The notes beneath the pieces are model-generated. The model was given only the letters and a program-made list of their open reading frames with translations. It was not told the DNA's origin and did no database searches. DNA of 64,000 nt from Adiantum capillus-veneris. Lineage: Eukaryota; Streptophyta; Polypodiopsida; Polypodiales; Pteridaceae. Below, piece after piece: positions 22,150 through 33,110 of this stretch (position 1 is the first letter of the stretch; each line of letters starts with the position of its first letter). The position numbers and the translations under genes were made by a program. Location of the stretch: NCBI GenBank assembly GCA_014529385.2, contig CM043970.1, forward strand, positions 45,474,279 to 45,538,278. Reading direction: 5' to 3'.

Positions 22150-23181
22150 GAAGTTTGTAAAATGAAAACACCTCAAGAAGCCTATCTGATAAGAAACCTT
22201 TAGTCTTCCATTTTACAACTTTTGGGTATTTTTGTTATGCACATGTTAATGATTCCAAAAGAACAAAGTTAAAAGCCAAAATCAAGAAGTGTGTATTTCT
22301 AGGATATAGTGAAGAGTGTAGACATACATACTCTATGATTGAGAGGCAAAGAAGATATTCACTAGTTGTGATGTGGTATTTGAAGAAGTTCCACATTTGG
22401 TAGAGAAAAGTGGTTCGTCCACTTTCTCATCAAACAAAGAGATAACCCAATTTGTGTCAAATCAAAGTCAGGTAAAAATTGAGGAGGAGCAGTTGTCTGA
22501 TGATAACAACCTAAACAAAACTAAACAACCTATTGTAGCATTAGAAGAGAAGCCACTACCAAAGTAGACTCAATAGCTCTTTGATAATTGAAATCCTCAT
22601 GTTCACAATCCTCCTGAAGAAGAGGATGGTTTTCAAAATTCAAAGAGAATAGAGGAGCAAAAAAGAGCCTCCAAAAACATCATCAACATGGGTCTAATGA
22701 CCACTAAAGAAGAAGTTCATCAGCATCAAATGGGTTTACAAAGTCAAACACAAAGGTTGATGGCTCATTGGAAAAGTATAAAGCAAGGTTAGTAGCACAA
22801 GGTTTCTCACAAGTTGAAAGATTTGATGTGAGTAAAATCTTTGCTCCCACAACTCAAATGACCACTATTCGCCTTGTACTTGCTCTTGCTGCTATTTTTT
22901 GTTGGGTTGTTTTCCAAATGGATGTAGTATCCACCTTTTTGAATGGAATTTCTCAAGGAGGAGGTTTATGTAGAGCAGCCACTAAGGTTTGAGTCTCCCT
23001 TTCAAAAGGGAAGATTTGTATGTTGAAAAAGGATTTATATAGCCTTAAAGCAATCACCAAGAGTATGGTATGTCAGGATAGTTTTTTCAAAAATATTATC
23101 TTTAAAAGGAGTGCTTCTAATACAAATTTGTATGTGCTAAGAGAGAATGGAAAGCAATTCATTGTTATCTTGTATGTTGAT
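22150..23181 (+). pseudogene. Ty1/Copia pol fragment (integrase end to start of reverse transcriptase)
   Basis: Broken Copia polyprotein. The integrase C-terminal part appears at 22235-22310 (CYAHVNDSKRTKLKAKI, KKCVFLGYS), then an acidic linker (22373-22567, FEEVPHLVEKSG), then reverse transcriptase: KVKHKADGSLEKYKARLVAQGF (22740-22805), FAPTTQMTTIRLVLALAA (22840-22900) and the catalytic-Asp motif FQMDVVSTFLNG (22912-22950). It ends at LYVD (23172-23181), in the middle of the YVDD catalytic box, where a minus-strand Copia LTR begins. Several stops and one frameshift are present. The rest of this element (RNase H, 3' LTR) is not found to the right. Confidence 0.85.
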
Positions 23182-23343
23182 TGTGGGTGCTATGCAGTGC
23201 AAGAGAAGAAGATGGAGCGAAGGGGAAGATGACAGTAGACACAGGTTTGGTGGAGCATGAGAGAGTTAATGACTCTCTCCTCCTTATTGTCTTTAAGAAC
23301 AAAGAATGCAATAAGAGGGCGGCCACGGGCCTGAAACCCAACA
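23182..23343 (-). repeat. 3' LTR of the minus-strand Copia element (162 bp)
   Basis: In element orientation it begins TGTTGGGTTTC and ends GCACCCACA, with TG...CA ends. The 5' two-thirds on plus (23182-23290) matches 30323-30434 closely, apart from a few substitutions and a small indel. At 162 bp it is short for a Copia LTR. Confidence 0.82.
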
Positions 23344-23355
23344 ATCTCCCACTTG
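23344..23355 (-). promoter_or_regulatory. Polypurine tract of the Copia element
   Basis: Minus-strand CAAGTGGGAGAT lies immediately before the LTR start TGTTGGG. This is the characteristic Copia plus-strand priming site. Confidence 0.8.
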
Positions 23356-23437
23356 AAGGCCAACGTGGCCCAAGTGGCTAAAGAATATAGGGGCCACTAT
23401 GTACAAATGTAAAAAACCCTGAAGCATGATTGTAGCT

Positions 23438-24860
23438 TTACCCTATTCCCATCATCTCTATGCAACGTGCGAACCGATCTGAGGCTAAGTTCTTGGTCAA
23501 AGCATCCACTGGGTTTTCATCCATGTGAACGTTGACTAACTCAATGCGTTTACTAGACAAAATATCTCGTACCACATGATACCTGACCTCTATGTGTTTT
23601 GACTTGGAGTGAAACACGGGGTTCTTTGCTAACGTAATTGCACTTTGACTATCACAATGTAGCATTGGAATTTGGTGTATATTAAAATATTCCACTAGAC
23701 AAGATAACCACACAGCTTCCTTGCTGGAACTAGAAACTGCAACATACTCTGTCTCATTGGTGGAAGACGAAGTGCAATTTTGGATACATTACCTCCAAGG
23801 AATTGTCGCTCTAGCGAACAAGAAAATGTAGCCATAGGTGAATTTCCTAGTGTCCATACAACCTGCATAATCTGAATCAGTGTATCCAACTATGGATGCA
23901 TCATTGCTCCCAAAGCATAAGCACTTGCTAGCTGAGCCCTTGATGTATCTCAAGATGTGCTTCACTGCTTCCCAATGCTTTTTACCTGGACTTTCCATAA
24001 ACTTGTTGACCACTCCCACTGCATATGCAACATTTGGTCGTGTGCTAACCATGGCGAACATAAGACTACCAACTGCTGAAGAATACGACACCTTTTCTAT
24101 CTCTATCTTTTCAGCATCCGATTTGGGACAATCATGCTTGCTAAGTTTTTTGTATGCTGCCATTGGGGTACTCAATGCTCTCTCCCCTTGCATATTAAAA
24201 TGTTGCAAGACCTTGTGAATATACTCTTCCTCCAAAATTTCAAGTATATCATGTTTGCGATCTCTCTTGATACGCATACCAAGAAAGTGATGTGCATTGC
24301 CAAAATCTTTCATAACAAACTGCTTGCTTAAGGCATTCTTGAGAAGTGCAATCTCATCTTTTGACTTCTCGGCTATGAGCATAACAAACTGCTTGCTTAA
24401 GGCATTCTTGAGAAGTGCAATCTCATCTTTTGACTTCTCGGCTATGAGCATATAATCCACGTACAGAATGATGAGGGAACCATCGTTCAACCTCTTTGTG
24501 TACAAGTAGTGATCCTCTTGGCTCCGTACGCAACCTTGGGACTGAATGTACTTATCGAACTTGATGTACCATTGTCGTGAGTCTTACTTTAATCCATACA
24601 AAGATTTCTTGAGTCTACACACAAGCTTTTCCTGTGTTGGCTTCTCAAGATTTATCGTAAAACCCTCTGGCTGTTTCATGTAAACATCTTCTTTAAGATC
24701 CCCACGAAGAAATGATTCCTTCACATCCATTTGGACTAATTCCAAGTCCTCGATGGCTACTAGACCAAGCACAAGATGCAATGTAGTCATCCTGACCACT
24801 AGAGAAAAGATTTCATCGATATGTATGTCTTTCGTTTTATTGAACCCTTTAGCAACCAAT
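23438..24860 (-). pseudogene. Copia reverse transcriptase and RNase H, inactivated
   Basis: Pol C-terminal half. RT begins with VAKGFNKTKDIHIDEIF and LVQMDVKESFLRGDL (24859-24584); the finger-palm part continues as CRLKKSLYGLK. The catalytic box reads LYVDYM instead of YVDDM, so the second catalytic Asp is lost. Two identical 69-bp units follow (24311-24379, 24380-24448), duplicating about 23 residues (core EKSKDEIALLKNALSKQF) in frame. Later motifs are KDFGNAHHFLGM, AVGSLMFAMVSTRPNVAYAV and YTDSDYAGCMDTRK. RNase H (23713-23438) shows LHCDSQSAITLAKNPVFH and SKHIEVRYHVVRD and ends near IEMMGIG. A frame break separates the two parts near 23790. Confidence 0.87.
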
Positions 24861-25279
24861 CTTGCCTTATATTACTTAGGCTCGGGATCATGTCTCTGTG
24901 ATATACTTCTTCTTGTATTTACATGGCAATGCCTATTTACCCGTAGGTAACTCTGTCAATTCCCAAATTTCATTGACTAAAATTGAGTTATACTCAAATT
25001 GCATAGCCTCTTCCCACTTCACGCTATCATCCATTTAAATGGCCTCTCTGTATCAAGTGGGTTCATCGCAATTAGTGACTAGCAAGTAGTCCAATCTTGG
25101 CTCAAAACACTTAGGTGCATGAGATATACGAGTAGATCTCTAAAGTGCTTGACTGCTGGATTCCACTCTCTCTAGAGAAACATGTGTGTGTACTAGTGGA
25201 AGGTGCATCACTAGCACGTCCAACATTCTGTGTAATTGGCAGGTGAGAAAACACCCTCAAACCGTACTCTACGATACTC

Positions 25280-26110
25280 AATGTCTTTCACTGGCTTGTT
25301 ATGCATCTTAGACTCATTGAATATCCCTGTGAGTTGCATATGACCTTCTTTGATTCCGGGTGCCAGAGATGATATCCCATCTCTTTGTCTACACTATATC
25401 CAATGAAGATACACTTGTGTGATTTGGGGTCCAGCTTTTGTCTAAGCGCTTTTGGCACATGTGAAAATGCCTCACACCCAAATACACGTAATCTTTCATA
25501 ATCAAGCTCTTTGCTCATCCACATCTCTTACAAAACCTTGTACATTAGTGGTGAACTAGGTGACCGATTGATCAAGTAAGCAGGCATCGTAACAGCTTCT
25601 CCTCAAAATTCTTGAGGTAGACAACATAGAAGTGACCCGTTCCTGAATGATTCTATTCATCCTCTCATCCACACTGTTTTGGGTGGGTGTGTAAGGAGGG
25701 GTAAACTCTCTTCTAATGCCTCTTTTATTGCAAAAGTCCTTGAACTCAGAGGAGATGTACTCGCCTCCATTGTCACTACACAAAGCTTTAAGCTTCTACC
25801 CGATTGGTTCTCGACCAATGCTAAGAACTTTTGAAAGACACTAAAGATGTCGCTTTTGCTTCAAGAGATAAACCCACACCTTTCTAATAGATTTGTAATA
25901 TTAGGAAGTATAACGCTCCCCCTAGAGACTTGACTGACATAGGTCCACAAAAGTCACTATGAATGAGATCTAGAGGAGTCCCCAACTCCTTGTCCAAAGC
26001 CGTTGATGTCAACCTAGTTTGTTTTCCATAGATATAATGCTCACATAAAGAAAAGTTAGATTAATCTAACACAAGGTTGTAACCAGAATGCTGCAAGACT
26101 TTCATTCCCT
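25280..26110 (-). pseudogene. Copia integrase core and C-terminal region, broken
   Basis: Reading leftwards: QKGMKVLQHSGYNLVLD (rest of the GAG-pre-integrase finger, 26110-26050), then the catalytic core with LIHSDFCGPM (first Asp, about 25965), [15 protein letters not shown] (second Asp, 25780) and [16 protein letters not shown] (Glu, about 25660). The C-terminal region reads YERLRVFGCEAFSHVPK and KCIFIGYSVDKEMGYHLW (25500-25370). Frames shift at least three times. The two halves of the GAG-pre-integrase finger are separated by the solo LTR. Confidence 0.83.
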
Positions 26111-26926
26111 TTTGATGTTAAGTATGGAGCCTGATTTACCCTTGTAATTTTCTGTGGTAAAAGCGCACATTTGTAAGGCCCCCATTATGAGGAGAAGCCA
26201 TCGTGCGTAAAGGAAAATCACTCACCGAAAATCAAAATTTTCACGGACAAGAATCAGGGGCAACTTTAGAGGCCTCGGGGGCGGAGGCCCTCGAGACTTT
26301 TTTTTTTCGCCAAAATATTCCTTTTCGCCGGAATATTATGGCCGGACGGCGGCCGGAAAGTGGTCGGAAAACAACCGGTCGGTTGGCCGGTGGCCGGTAG
26401 TCAATGGCCGATGGCCGGTGGTCGGTAGTCAATGGCCGGTGGCCGGTGGTCAGAAGTCAATGGCCGGTGGCCGAATTCAAAAGCGGACTTGTCTTCTCAA
26501 GGGCGGCCACACATGGGCGGATTGGAGGGTCCAATTTGGACTTATTCGCACAAGGGCGGCTACACATGGCTGTCTCTCATAAGAGAGGGCAGCCCTTTTG
26601 GCCTATAAAAGGAGGCCATTTCTACACACATTTCATAGTGTGAAGTTGATGCAACAAGGTGAGTATGAGGTGGTGAGAGTGAAGCAAGGCGAGAGCTCTA
26701 TCAAGGGTTTAATCCCTTTGTAAACTACTTCTTCTTTTGAAGTGCTAAAACCATTGAGTGGCTGCTTTCCCGTGGACGTAGCCCACATTGGGTGAACCAC
26801 GTATATCATGTGTACTCTCTTTCTCTCTCTCTACTCTATAATCTCTTGTGTGTGAAATCTATCTCTCTCCATTAAGTAATCTACTCAAAAATCTATTTAG
26901 CTACGTCTTATTTTTCTATCATTTGA
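26111..26926 (+). mobile_element. Solo LTR with 5-bp target-site duplication inside the Copia element
   Basis: An 806-bp LTR at 26116-26921 (TGTTAAGTATGG ... TTTTTCTATCA) flanked on both sides by TTTGA (26111-26115 and 26922-26926). Removing it and one TTTGA restores the Copia frame: WHSRLGHMSQ on the right joins QKGMKVLQ on the left. A TATA box (TATAAAA, 26604-26610) sets the LTR orientation as plus. No internal sequence remains, so it is a recombination product. A related LTR sits at 63659-64000 on the minus strand. Confidence 0.93.
26395..26475. repeat. GC-rich 28-bp minisatellite within the solo LTR
   Basis: TCAATGGCC recurs at 26401, 26429 and 26457, each followed by GGTGGCCGGTGG-like sequence. 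Three near-identical units with exactly 28-bp spacing, in the part upstream of the TATA box. Confidence 0.85.
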
Positions 26927-26929
26927 CTC

Positions 26930-27325
26930 ATATGTCCTAACCGGCTATGCCACAACTCTGTAGACGGCAGCTCGGCTACACATCATAGAAGAGACATAAA
27001 GTAAGTACAATGAGCTAGGCTTTTGGCCTTTAAGCATGACCAAATTCCCCTTCTTGATAATCCAAGAACCATGAGTAAATATGGTAGTGTAACCCAAATC
27101 ATCCAATTGTCCAATTGACATCAAACTCTTTGTCAATTTGGGTACATGTTTGACATTATGCAGCACTCAATGTCATTATGCATAGAAAACTTGATGCTCC
27201 CCACACCACATATTTCAAGCTCATAATAATTTCTTAGCTTCATCGTGCCATGTGTGGCAGTGTATGTAGAAAACCACTCCTTGTTGTGAGAAGTCACATG
27301 AAAGCTAACACCTGAGTCCACAATC
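26930..27325 (-). pseudogene. Copia protease and GAG-pre-integrase segment
   Basis: The aspartic protease begins SWIVDSGVSFHVT (about 27320), with the catalytic Asp-Ser-Gly triad retained. It continues through MKLRNYYELEICGVGSIKF and HNVKHVPKLTKSLMSIGQLDD (27166-27100) to the start of the GAG-pre-integrase finger WHSRLGHMSQ (about 26950), where the solo LTR interrupts. A stop precedes the protease. Confidence 0.82.
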
Positions 27326-27330
27326 CAACT

Positions 27331-28288
27331 CTACGCATAACACTCATCATGAGCTAACAATGCATCAGGACTCAAATCTAATGTGAAAATCAACACAACA
27401 TTTGACACTTCATAAACTTTTTCAATGGCTGGAGACTCAACCACATTAAGCTCTTCAATTTTCATGTTGCTTTTAGGTTTGTCAAACTTCACTTTCTCTT
27501 TGTCCTTATCATGCTGCATTGTGCGGTAATCTTTCTTCAAGTGTTTGTTTTGATGGCAGTAGTAACACTCTACATTTTGCATGTCTTTGCCGCAAATCTT
27601 GCTACAACCTTGCATGCAATCCTGTGAACGACCGCGGCTATGACTATGCTGACTTTGCTTGTCACGATTGCCACTAGCCACATATGCATCACTATGTCCA
27701 CTCACATCAAGAGATTGACATCGAATCTCCTCATCGAGAAAGGCACCAGTAACATTGCTGAAATCTTGCTTACCATTGGATTCAGAATTGCTTATGGCTA
27801 TGTTGAAGGTATCCCATGACGATGGTAGCGAACATAGCAAAAAAATAGCCTTTATTTCATCATCGAAATTGAGACCTTTTGAAGTAAGCTGTGAAAACAC
27901 GGTGTTGAACTTATTTAAGTGAGAACTAACATTACTACCTTCTTTCATATTCATGTACATCAATTTCTTCATCAAAAAAACCTTTTTCAAGGGGTTGTTG
28001 CCATCCCAAGCCTGACATAGAGCATCCCACAAATCTTTGGCATTGGTCTTATCCTTATGGTAAAGTAAATGGATTCACCAAGGTGCAGGTGAATGATCAC
28101 CATAGCACATTCATTCAAGTATCCCACTCATCATTAGTGTACGCATTCTCTCTTCTTGCACACGCGGGTGCTATCAAGCCTTTGTTGATCAAAACATCTT
28201 GCATACGCTGCTGTCAAATGACAAAGATTGAGCCATTAAAATTTTTGATGTAGTACTCTTCTCTTTTGGAAGCACTACTTGAAGCCAT
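27331..28288 (-). pseudogene. Copia gag with degenerate zinc knuckle
   Basis: Starts at an ATG at 28288 (MASSSASKREEYYIKNFNGS) and meets a stop where TGG has become TGA, then QQRMQDVLINKGL. A long open part follows (28032-27331): WDALCQAWDGNNPLKKVFLM, MNMKEGSNVSSHLNKFN and LLCSLPSSWDTFNIAI, typical of Copia gag. The knuckle reads C-YY-C-HQNK-H-LKKD-Y: the final Cys is replaced by Tyr, so zinc binding is probably lost. Confidence 0.85.
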
Positions 28289-30306
28289 AATTAAGAGAAT
28301 GTAGCCAAAAACTTTATTGTGAATTGCATGGAACAATTTCAGCAGAGTTTCCCCTAGAACGGGAGCAAAAACTCAAACCAAAATGTAGTACAATCACTAT
28401 GTAAGAACAACTAGAAGTGCCAAGAATGCATAGAACGGACTTGCGGGAAAAATCCGGCAGAGTCTCCTTTGTATGAGAAGTCAAAACTCAACTCAAAAAT
28501 GTATAAACTGTTAAAAAGAACCACTAGGCATCAACTACTCAAAACCATTGTTGTGTAACCACCAACTCGGCGTCAAAAGCACAAAAAACTATTCAGATAC
28601 ATGTCCTATGGCGAGGGTACTGTAAAGGGGAACTCGAGCTACCTGTATCACCGAAGGTATCTCAATGTTTGAGAATAACCCAGCTCAAAGAAAACCTCAT
28701 GCTATCAACCCTCCAGAGGCTAATGAAGACACAAAAGGACTAGCCACGGTCTCAAAAAGGGCGCTTCCAGTCTGAGTCTCAAAAACGGCCGAAAAAATTT
28801 GTTAAATTTGCCAAAAATGGCTCCACACATAGTACAAGGCAGTGTCTGCAACTCAACGTACATGAATGACTGCGCTCAAACAGGCACCAAGAACTATTGT
28901 GTACAGTAAAAGTGATCCTTGTGGGGATATCTGCTCTCAAAAGAGCTTAGTAGCACTAGGTGTGGTCACACAAAAATACATCAGTCAATGCATGTTGTTG
29001 TGCATGTAAGTGTCTGGGAACTTGGAGAAATTGTATGTGAACGGACTCAAAAAACCCCTCTAACCTATAACGTGCGTGTCGGTGTCAATGTCGGTATGTG
29101 TCGATTTTCGTTGTCGGGCGGAAATACGCTAGTCGAATAGCCACCAAAGGTGTCGTAGCCAAAAACCGTGCTGTAGAGCGCAATTGGTGTGCTTGATGCC
29201 GATGTCGGTTGTCACTCCTCTATGGTAGAGGCACCTTACCCGTGCATGTCGCAAACACAACTGTCCTCGGAAAAACGCTCGACCGCAGAACACTCGGTGT
29301 TAGGGTCAAATGTCAAAGATCTGCCACAATGAGAGGTGGTGTCGAGCCAATATCGAATCGCAAGGATCGGTGTCAAAACCGATGTGTTGATGCGGAATGA
29401 CAAGTTGTTGATGTCAAGGCCGCTCTCACCGATGTCGCAAAAGTGAAGCCAATGTTGCCTCCCACCACCGGACGAGAGTCTCCGGTGCCGAGGTGATGAG
29501 GCCCAAAAGTCCCTGCTTTGTCTCTTTCACTCTCTCGCTATCTCTCTCACTTGAGAAGCTGTCTCTCAAGCTCTCTCACACACTCTCTCACTTTCATTGG
29601 CTCGCTCGCTCACAACTCTCAAGCTCTCTCTCTTAGTTGATGTCTCACTGAAGCTCACTCACACGCTCGGGGTGTGTGAGGGCGGAGTTGGAGAGTCAGG
29701 ATTAGGTGACCCTGTGGGAGCGATCCCTTGCACACACTTAGGTATTTTAAATGAGTTAAAATCTCTGTAGGTCGTCGGACTGTCAGAAAAACGAGCGAGG
29801 GTGTGTGTGCTTTGCTTTTCTCTTCTCTGATACCCAGCGCTGCTTGGCTTGCTTGCAATTCTTTGCAATTGGCTCTTGTTGCCAGTGTTTTCCTTGCTTT
29901 GTATCGGATATGTTGTCGACCTATTTCTTCGTTGCTCACGAGCTTGGCTGCCCCAATTGACGCTCTGGCTCGTGCCTGTTCACTCTCCTACTGCTATCTT
30001 GAGCTTGAATTTCCTTGCAAGCACCTCGATGCTCAAAATTGACCTGCAAGCTCTGAGTGCTCGCGAGCTGTTCAAGTTCAAATCTGCCCACGCTGCCAAT
30101 TTGATTGGCTCTGTCAAGGTTTCAATTCTTTGAATGCTTCATGAGCAGAAGCTCCTACGAGCTGCCTCAATTTTCCTACTGCAATTTTTTTTTATTCTCA
30201 ATTGCAAGCTTGATTCTTTCTGCAGAACTTCAAGCATCCCTTGGTTGGGGTTTGAGCACACGCGGGTACGGAGTGGGAGATTTTGGGGCTTGGGAGTTGT
30301 GCTCTT
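28289..30306 (-). other. Long untranslated leader of the Copia element
   Basis: About 2 kb between the primer-binding site and the gag start with no recognised ORF. It contains CTCTC-rich stretches (29510-29640) and repeated TGTCGGTGTC-type strings (29060-29440). A hairpin-like CTCACACGCTCGGGGTGTGTGA sits near 29655-29680. Confidence 0.55.
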
Positions 30307-30320
30307 GGGCTCTGATACCA
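30307..30320 (-). promoter_or_regulatory. Primer-binding site, initiator tRNA-Met type
   Basis: On the minus strand TGGTATCAGAGCCC, two bases inside the LTR end (CCCACA at 30323). This is the canonical plant Copia site complementary to initiator methionine tRNA. Confidence 0.88.
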
Positions 30321-30322
30321 AT

Positions 30323-30436
30323 TGTGGGTGCTATGCAGTGCAAGGGAAGAAGCTGGAGAGAAACAGAAGGGGAAGATGACAGTAGACACAGGTTTGGTGG
30401 AGCATGAGAGAGTTAATGACTCTCTCCTCCTTATTT
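30323..30436 (-). repeat. Truncated 5' LTR of the Copia element
   Basis: Matches the 3' LTR from its inner end up to CTCCTCCTTATT, then diverges abruptly into Gypsy gag sequence. About 48 bp of the outer end present in the 3' LTR is missing, so no target duplication can be tested. Confidence 0.8.
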
Positions 30437-31223
30437 CCTTTTACCAGATCGTTAAGAATAGGCCCCTCCACCTTGGGTACTGTAGAGGATGGCTTCTCCT
30501 TAGTTTCTTCTTCCACAACATCCATGACATCTACCACAATCAGCTTATCAACTCTCTTCTGCCGTTTCGCTATCATGTTTACCGCTTCAGTGACTATCTT
30601 CCAATCAGACGTTAATCCTAATTCACTTGTCGGATCCTCTAGCAATTGTACCAAACCTTTTTGAAGTCGTTGATCAGTAGCTTGAATAAACAATTCCACC
30701 TTTTGGTCCTTCATTGAACGTTGCTCCGCTGTGGATAGATGGTCAAATTTCTTTTCAAATTCCCAAAACAGTTGTCGTGCAAACAAGTCCTTATTCTTTT
30801 TCTGCACCCATTTCACGAAGCTTTGTCTGGTCACCCTCTCAGAATCTTTGAGAAAATATTCTTCTTGCAGTGCCTTCTTGAAGTCCTGCTAATTTGGTCC
30901 TTGAGCTACCTGAAATTCTTTAATCCGGGCCCTAAGTTCAAGCACTGCAATTAGATGAAATCATTCCACTGAGTCCTGGTCTTCAATTCCACTGAGTCCT
31001 GGTCTTCAATTCCATTATCTTCCATAGAGTGCTCATAAAGATTGCAAAATTTTGAAATATCTCGGCCTTCAAACCGCTGCAACTTATCTGTAACATTTTG
31101 CCACGCATTAATAATCCACTCTTACAGATTATGTTGTTGTTGTTGGGTAGCATGTTGTTGTTGCATATACGCTGCAAACTACTGCATCATTTGTTGCATG
31201 GCTGCCTCTTGCAGTGTAGACAT
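30437..31223 (-). pseudogene. Gypsy-like gag fragment, broken
   Basis: Gag N-terminal part read leftwards from an ATG at 31223 (MSTLQEAAMQQMMQ, then TAG, FAAYMQQQHATQQQQ). It continues with NAWQNVTDKLQRFEGRD, DFKKALQEEYFLKD, FVKWVQKKNKDLFARQLFWE and FDHLSTAEQRSMKDQKVELF, ending at ILNDLVKG where the Copia LTR begins. Stops are CAG to TAG and CAA to TAA. A 22-bp tandem duplication at 30966-31009 shifts the frame. No knuckle or pol is present. Glutamine-rich start as in several plant Gypsy gags. Confidence 0.72.
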
Positions 31224-31836
31224 AGGCTTCAACTATTCTCCCACCCCGGCTCGGTTTTGCGTTGAGTTCACCACGTTGTCAAAGGATATGGGTTTGAAAC
31301 TTGAGCCACGTCAGCGTCGGGCTACTGGCTGCGGAAAAATTGAGAGCCAAGAATTGCCGCACCGCACAATATGCTAGTTATAATTTACTTAGTAATACTG
31401 ACGATGCACAAAAACCGCTTGAAAACTGATAACATCGACAAATTGACGCATAATTATTGAAGCAGTGTCGTTAACAACACCTGCTAATTAATCAAATGAT
31501 GGTTTAAGAGTTTAAACTCCCCTTACAGCTTCCTCCAGGCCATTAACGGCTCCGTCATTCATCAAAAGATTAATTAAACCTAAATTGGCATCGATGATCA
31601 AAATTTTGCCTGTGATGGGCTTCCAGATTCAGCCTTGCTTAACTTTGCTTGAGCCCTAGCTTGCCGAGCTTCCTTCAACTTGTTCTTTGCTTAGGTCCGA
31701 AAGAGAGATCGAGATAAAGAGATTTCCCTGCTTAATTTTGAGAACGAGAGAAAGAACGGCTTCCTGCTTTCCTTCTTCAAGCATGAGAGCTCCGTGTGTT
31801 CAATTACTTCTTCAATTCTTCTTTCCTAGCTCAAGC

Positions 31837-31888
<52 letters not shown>

Positions 31889-31972
31889 ATGTCTTGCCTA
31901 TGCCACAGCTCGTTGAGTTCCCTTTTTTCTCCTCAATCTCCCCACAATACCCTTCTCTTGCTTCAAAGTCCC

Positions 31973-32036
<64 letters not shown>

Positions 32037-32600
32037 CTCCCCTTCTTCCTTGCTTAAGCACGAGAGAGATCAAGTCTCCTTCTTCCTTGCTCAAGCGTCA
32101 TGAGTTGAGTCCCCTTCTTCCTCCTCTTGCATCAGTTGGAGAACAAGAGAGATAATATGATCCTTTTGCTTGCCTGAGAACGAGAGAGAGAAATCCTAGC
32201 TTCCTCTTGCTCTTGCCCGAGAGCTCCCCTCCTTGCTCTCTCGCTTCACCACCTACTCCTCCCTCTCTTCACGTTTATTTCCCCTTTGCATGCTCCAAAA
32301 CTCCTTCTATTAATATCTTCCCCCATTTCCTCTATTTTCACAACAATGGCACCGTCGTTGTGGGAATAGGGGTGATGATGTGGAAGGGAATCGGTGTCGG
32401 GTCTGCAAAACTCATCGATGGTGGCTCTGAATCAGAGTGCCTCTACCTCTTGAGAATTTTTCATCTCATGGTCGTCCCATCCGAGCTGTGTAGCACCCGC
32501 CATGAGCGGCCTTTCCCTACTCAATCCCTTGCTCGCTGCTCACGCCCATCGCCCATCCTTCTCTTCCCTTTGATTCTCACCCACTTAGTTTAGGGTCGCC
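31224..32600. other. No gene recognised; two (GA)n arrays
   Basis: Contains GA arrays at 31839-31884 and 31974-32033, and C/T-rich sequence at 32160-32330. Open frames here come from the arrays and are not protein-like. Confidence 0.55.
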
Positions 32601-32639
32601 CTCTTTGTTCATGCTTTGGCCGCCCTTGGACGGCCACAC

Positions 32640-33110
32640 CCTTGAGATCATGGGCGGGCAGCCAACCAAATTTATAAGGGCACCATATTTGACATGCATA
32701 TCGGCCAAAGCATTTCCAAGCACAACTTGTTTCTCCAACAATCCTTGACTAACAATATCATCACGAATTTTGATGCCCTTTAAAAGTTCTTGAATAGTGC
32801 CACATGCCTTCAAGATGCAAGTATAAGTGATTGCATTCGCCGGAAGGCATCTCCTTTGCACTTGGTGAAATTAGCCCAGAGCTCCTTACCATAGCCGTGT
32901 TGGGCATTCCTCACAATCATTTGCATTCCAAGAGACGACATTCCAGACACGAAGCTCTTCAAAAACCTTATGTGCTTCCATACGGGCACCACATTTAGCA
33001 TATTTAAATTCCAAAGCATGTGTGTCCATTAGCCGTCTGGCATGCAACTTAACTCAAGCATTGCCAAGTGTGGCATCAGTTTCTTGCATTCCCTAATTGA
33101 AGATTAATTT
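32640..33110 (-). pseudogene. PLS-type pentatricopeptide-repeat protein fragment
   Basis: Fragment of an organelle RNA-binding PPR protein in two alternating frames. Read leftwards: FKYAKCGARMEAHKVFEELR (about 33005-32945), VWNVVSWNA, then in another frame AQHGYGKE, then RRCLPANAITYTCILKACGT (32855-32800), KGIKIRDDIVSQGLLEKQVV and LGNALADMHVKYGAL (down to about 32680). These are successive S, P and L motifs of a PLS-class protein, normally 500-900 residues long. Only about two and a half repeat triplets remain, with at least two frameshifts and no start or E/DYW domain. Such genes are very numerous in ferns and lycophytes. Confidence 0.8.

Larger units (their letters stand above)
23182..30436 (-). 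mobile_element. Ty1/Copia LTR retrotransposon, degenerate, 5' LTR truncated
   Basis: Minus-strand element. 3' LTR at 23182-23343, polypurine tract at 23344-23355, RNase H and reverse transcriptase at about 23438-24860, integrase at about 25280-26090, protease near 27310, gag at 27331-28288, a leader of about 2 kb, primer-binding site at 30307-30320, and a partial 5' LTR at 30323-30436. The order gag-protease-integrase-RT-RNase H is Copia-type. All ORFs carry stops or frameshifts. A solo LTR of another family interrupts it at 26116-26921. Its left flank is a plus-strand Copia fragment and its right flank a Gypsy gag, so the flanks are not from one target. Confidence 0.88.

Noticed and set aside
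30323-30436. Open-frame continuation of the Gypsy gag into this stretch (minus)
   Set aside because: The C-terminal codons are Copia LTR sequence, so the fusion frame is accidental.
31687-32155. Arg-Glu-rich open frames
   Set aside because: Products of GA microsatellites.
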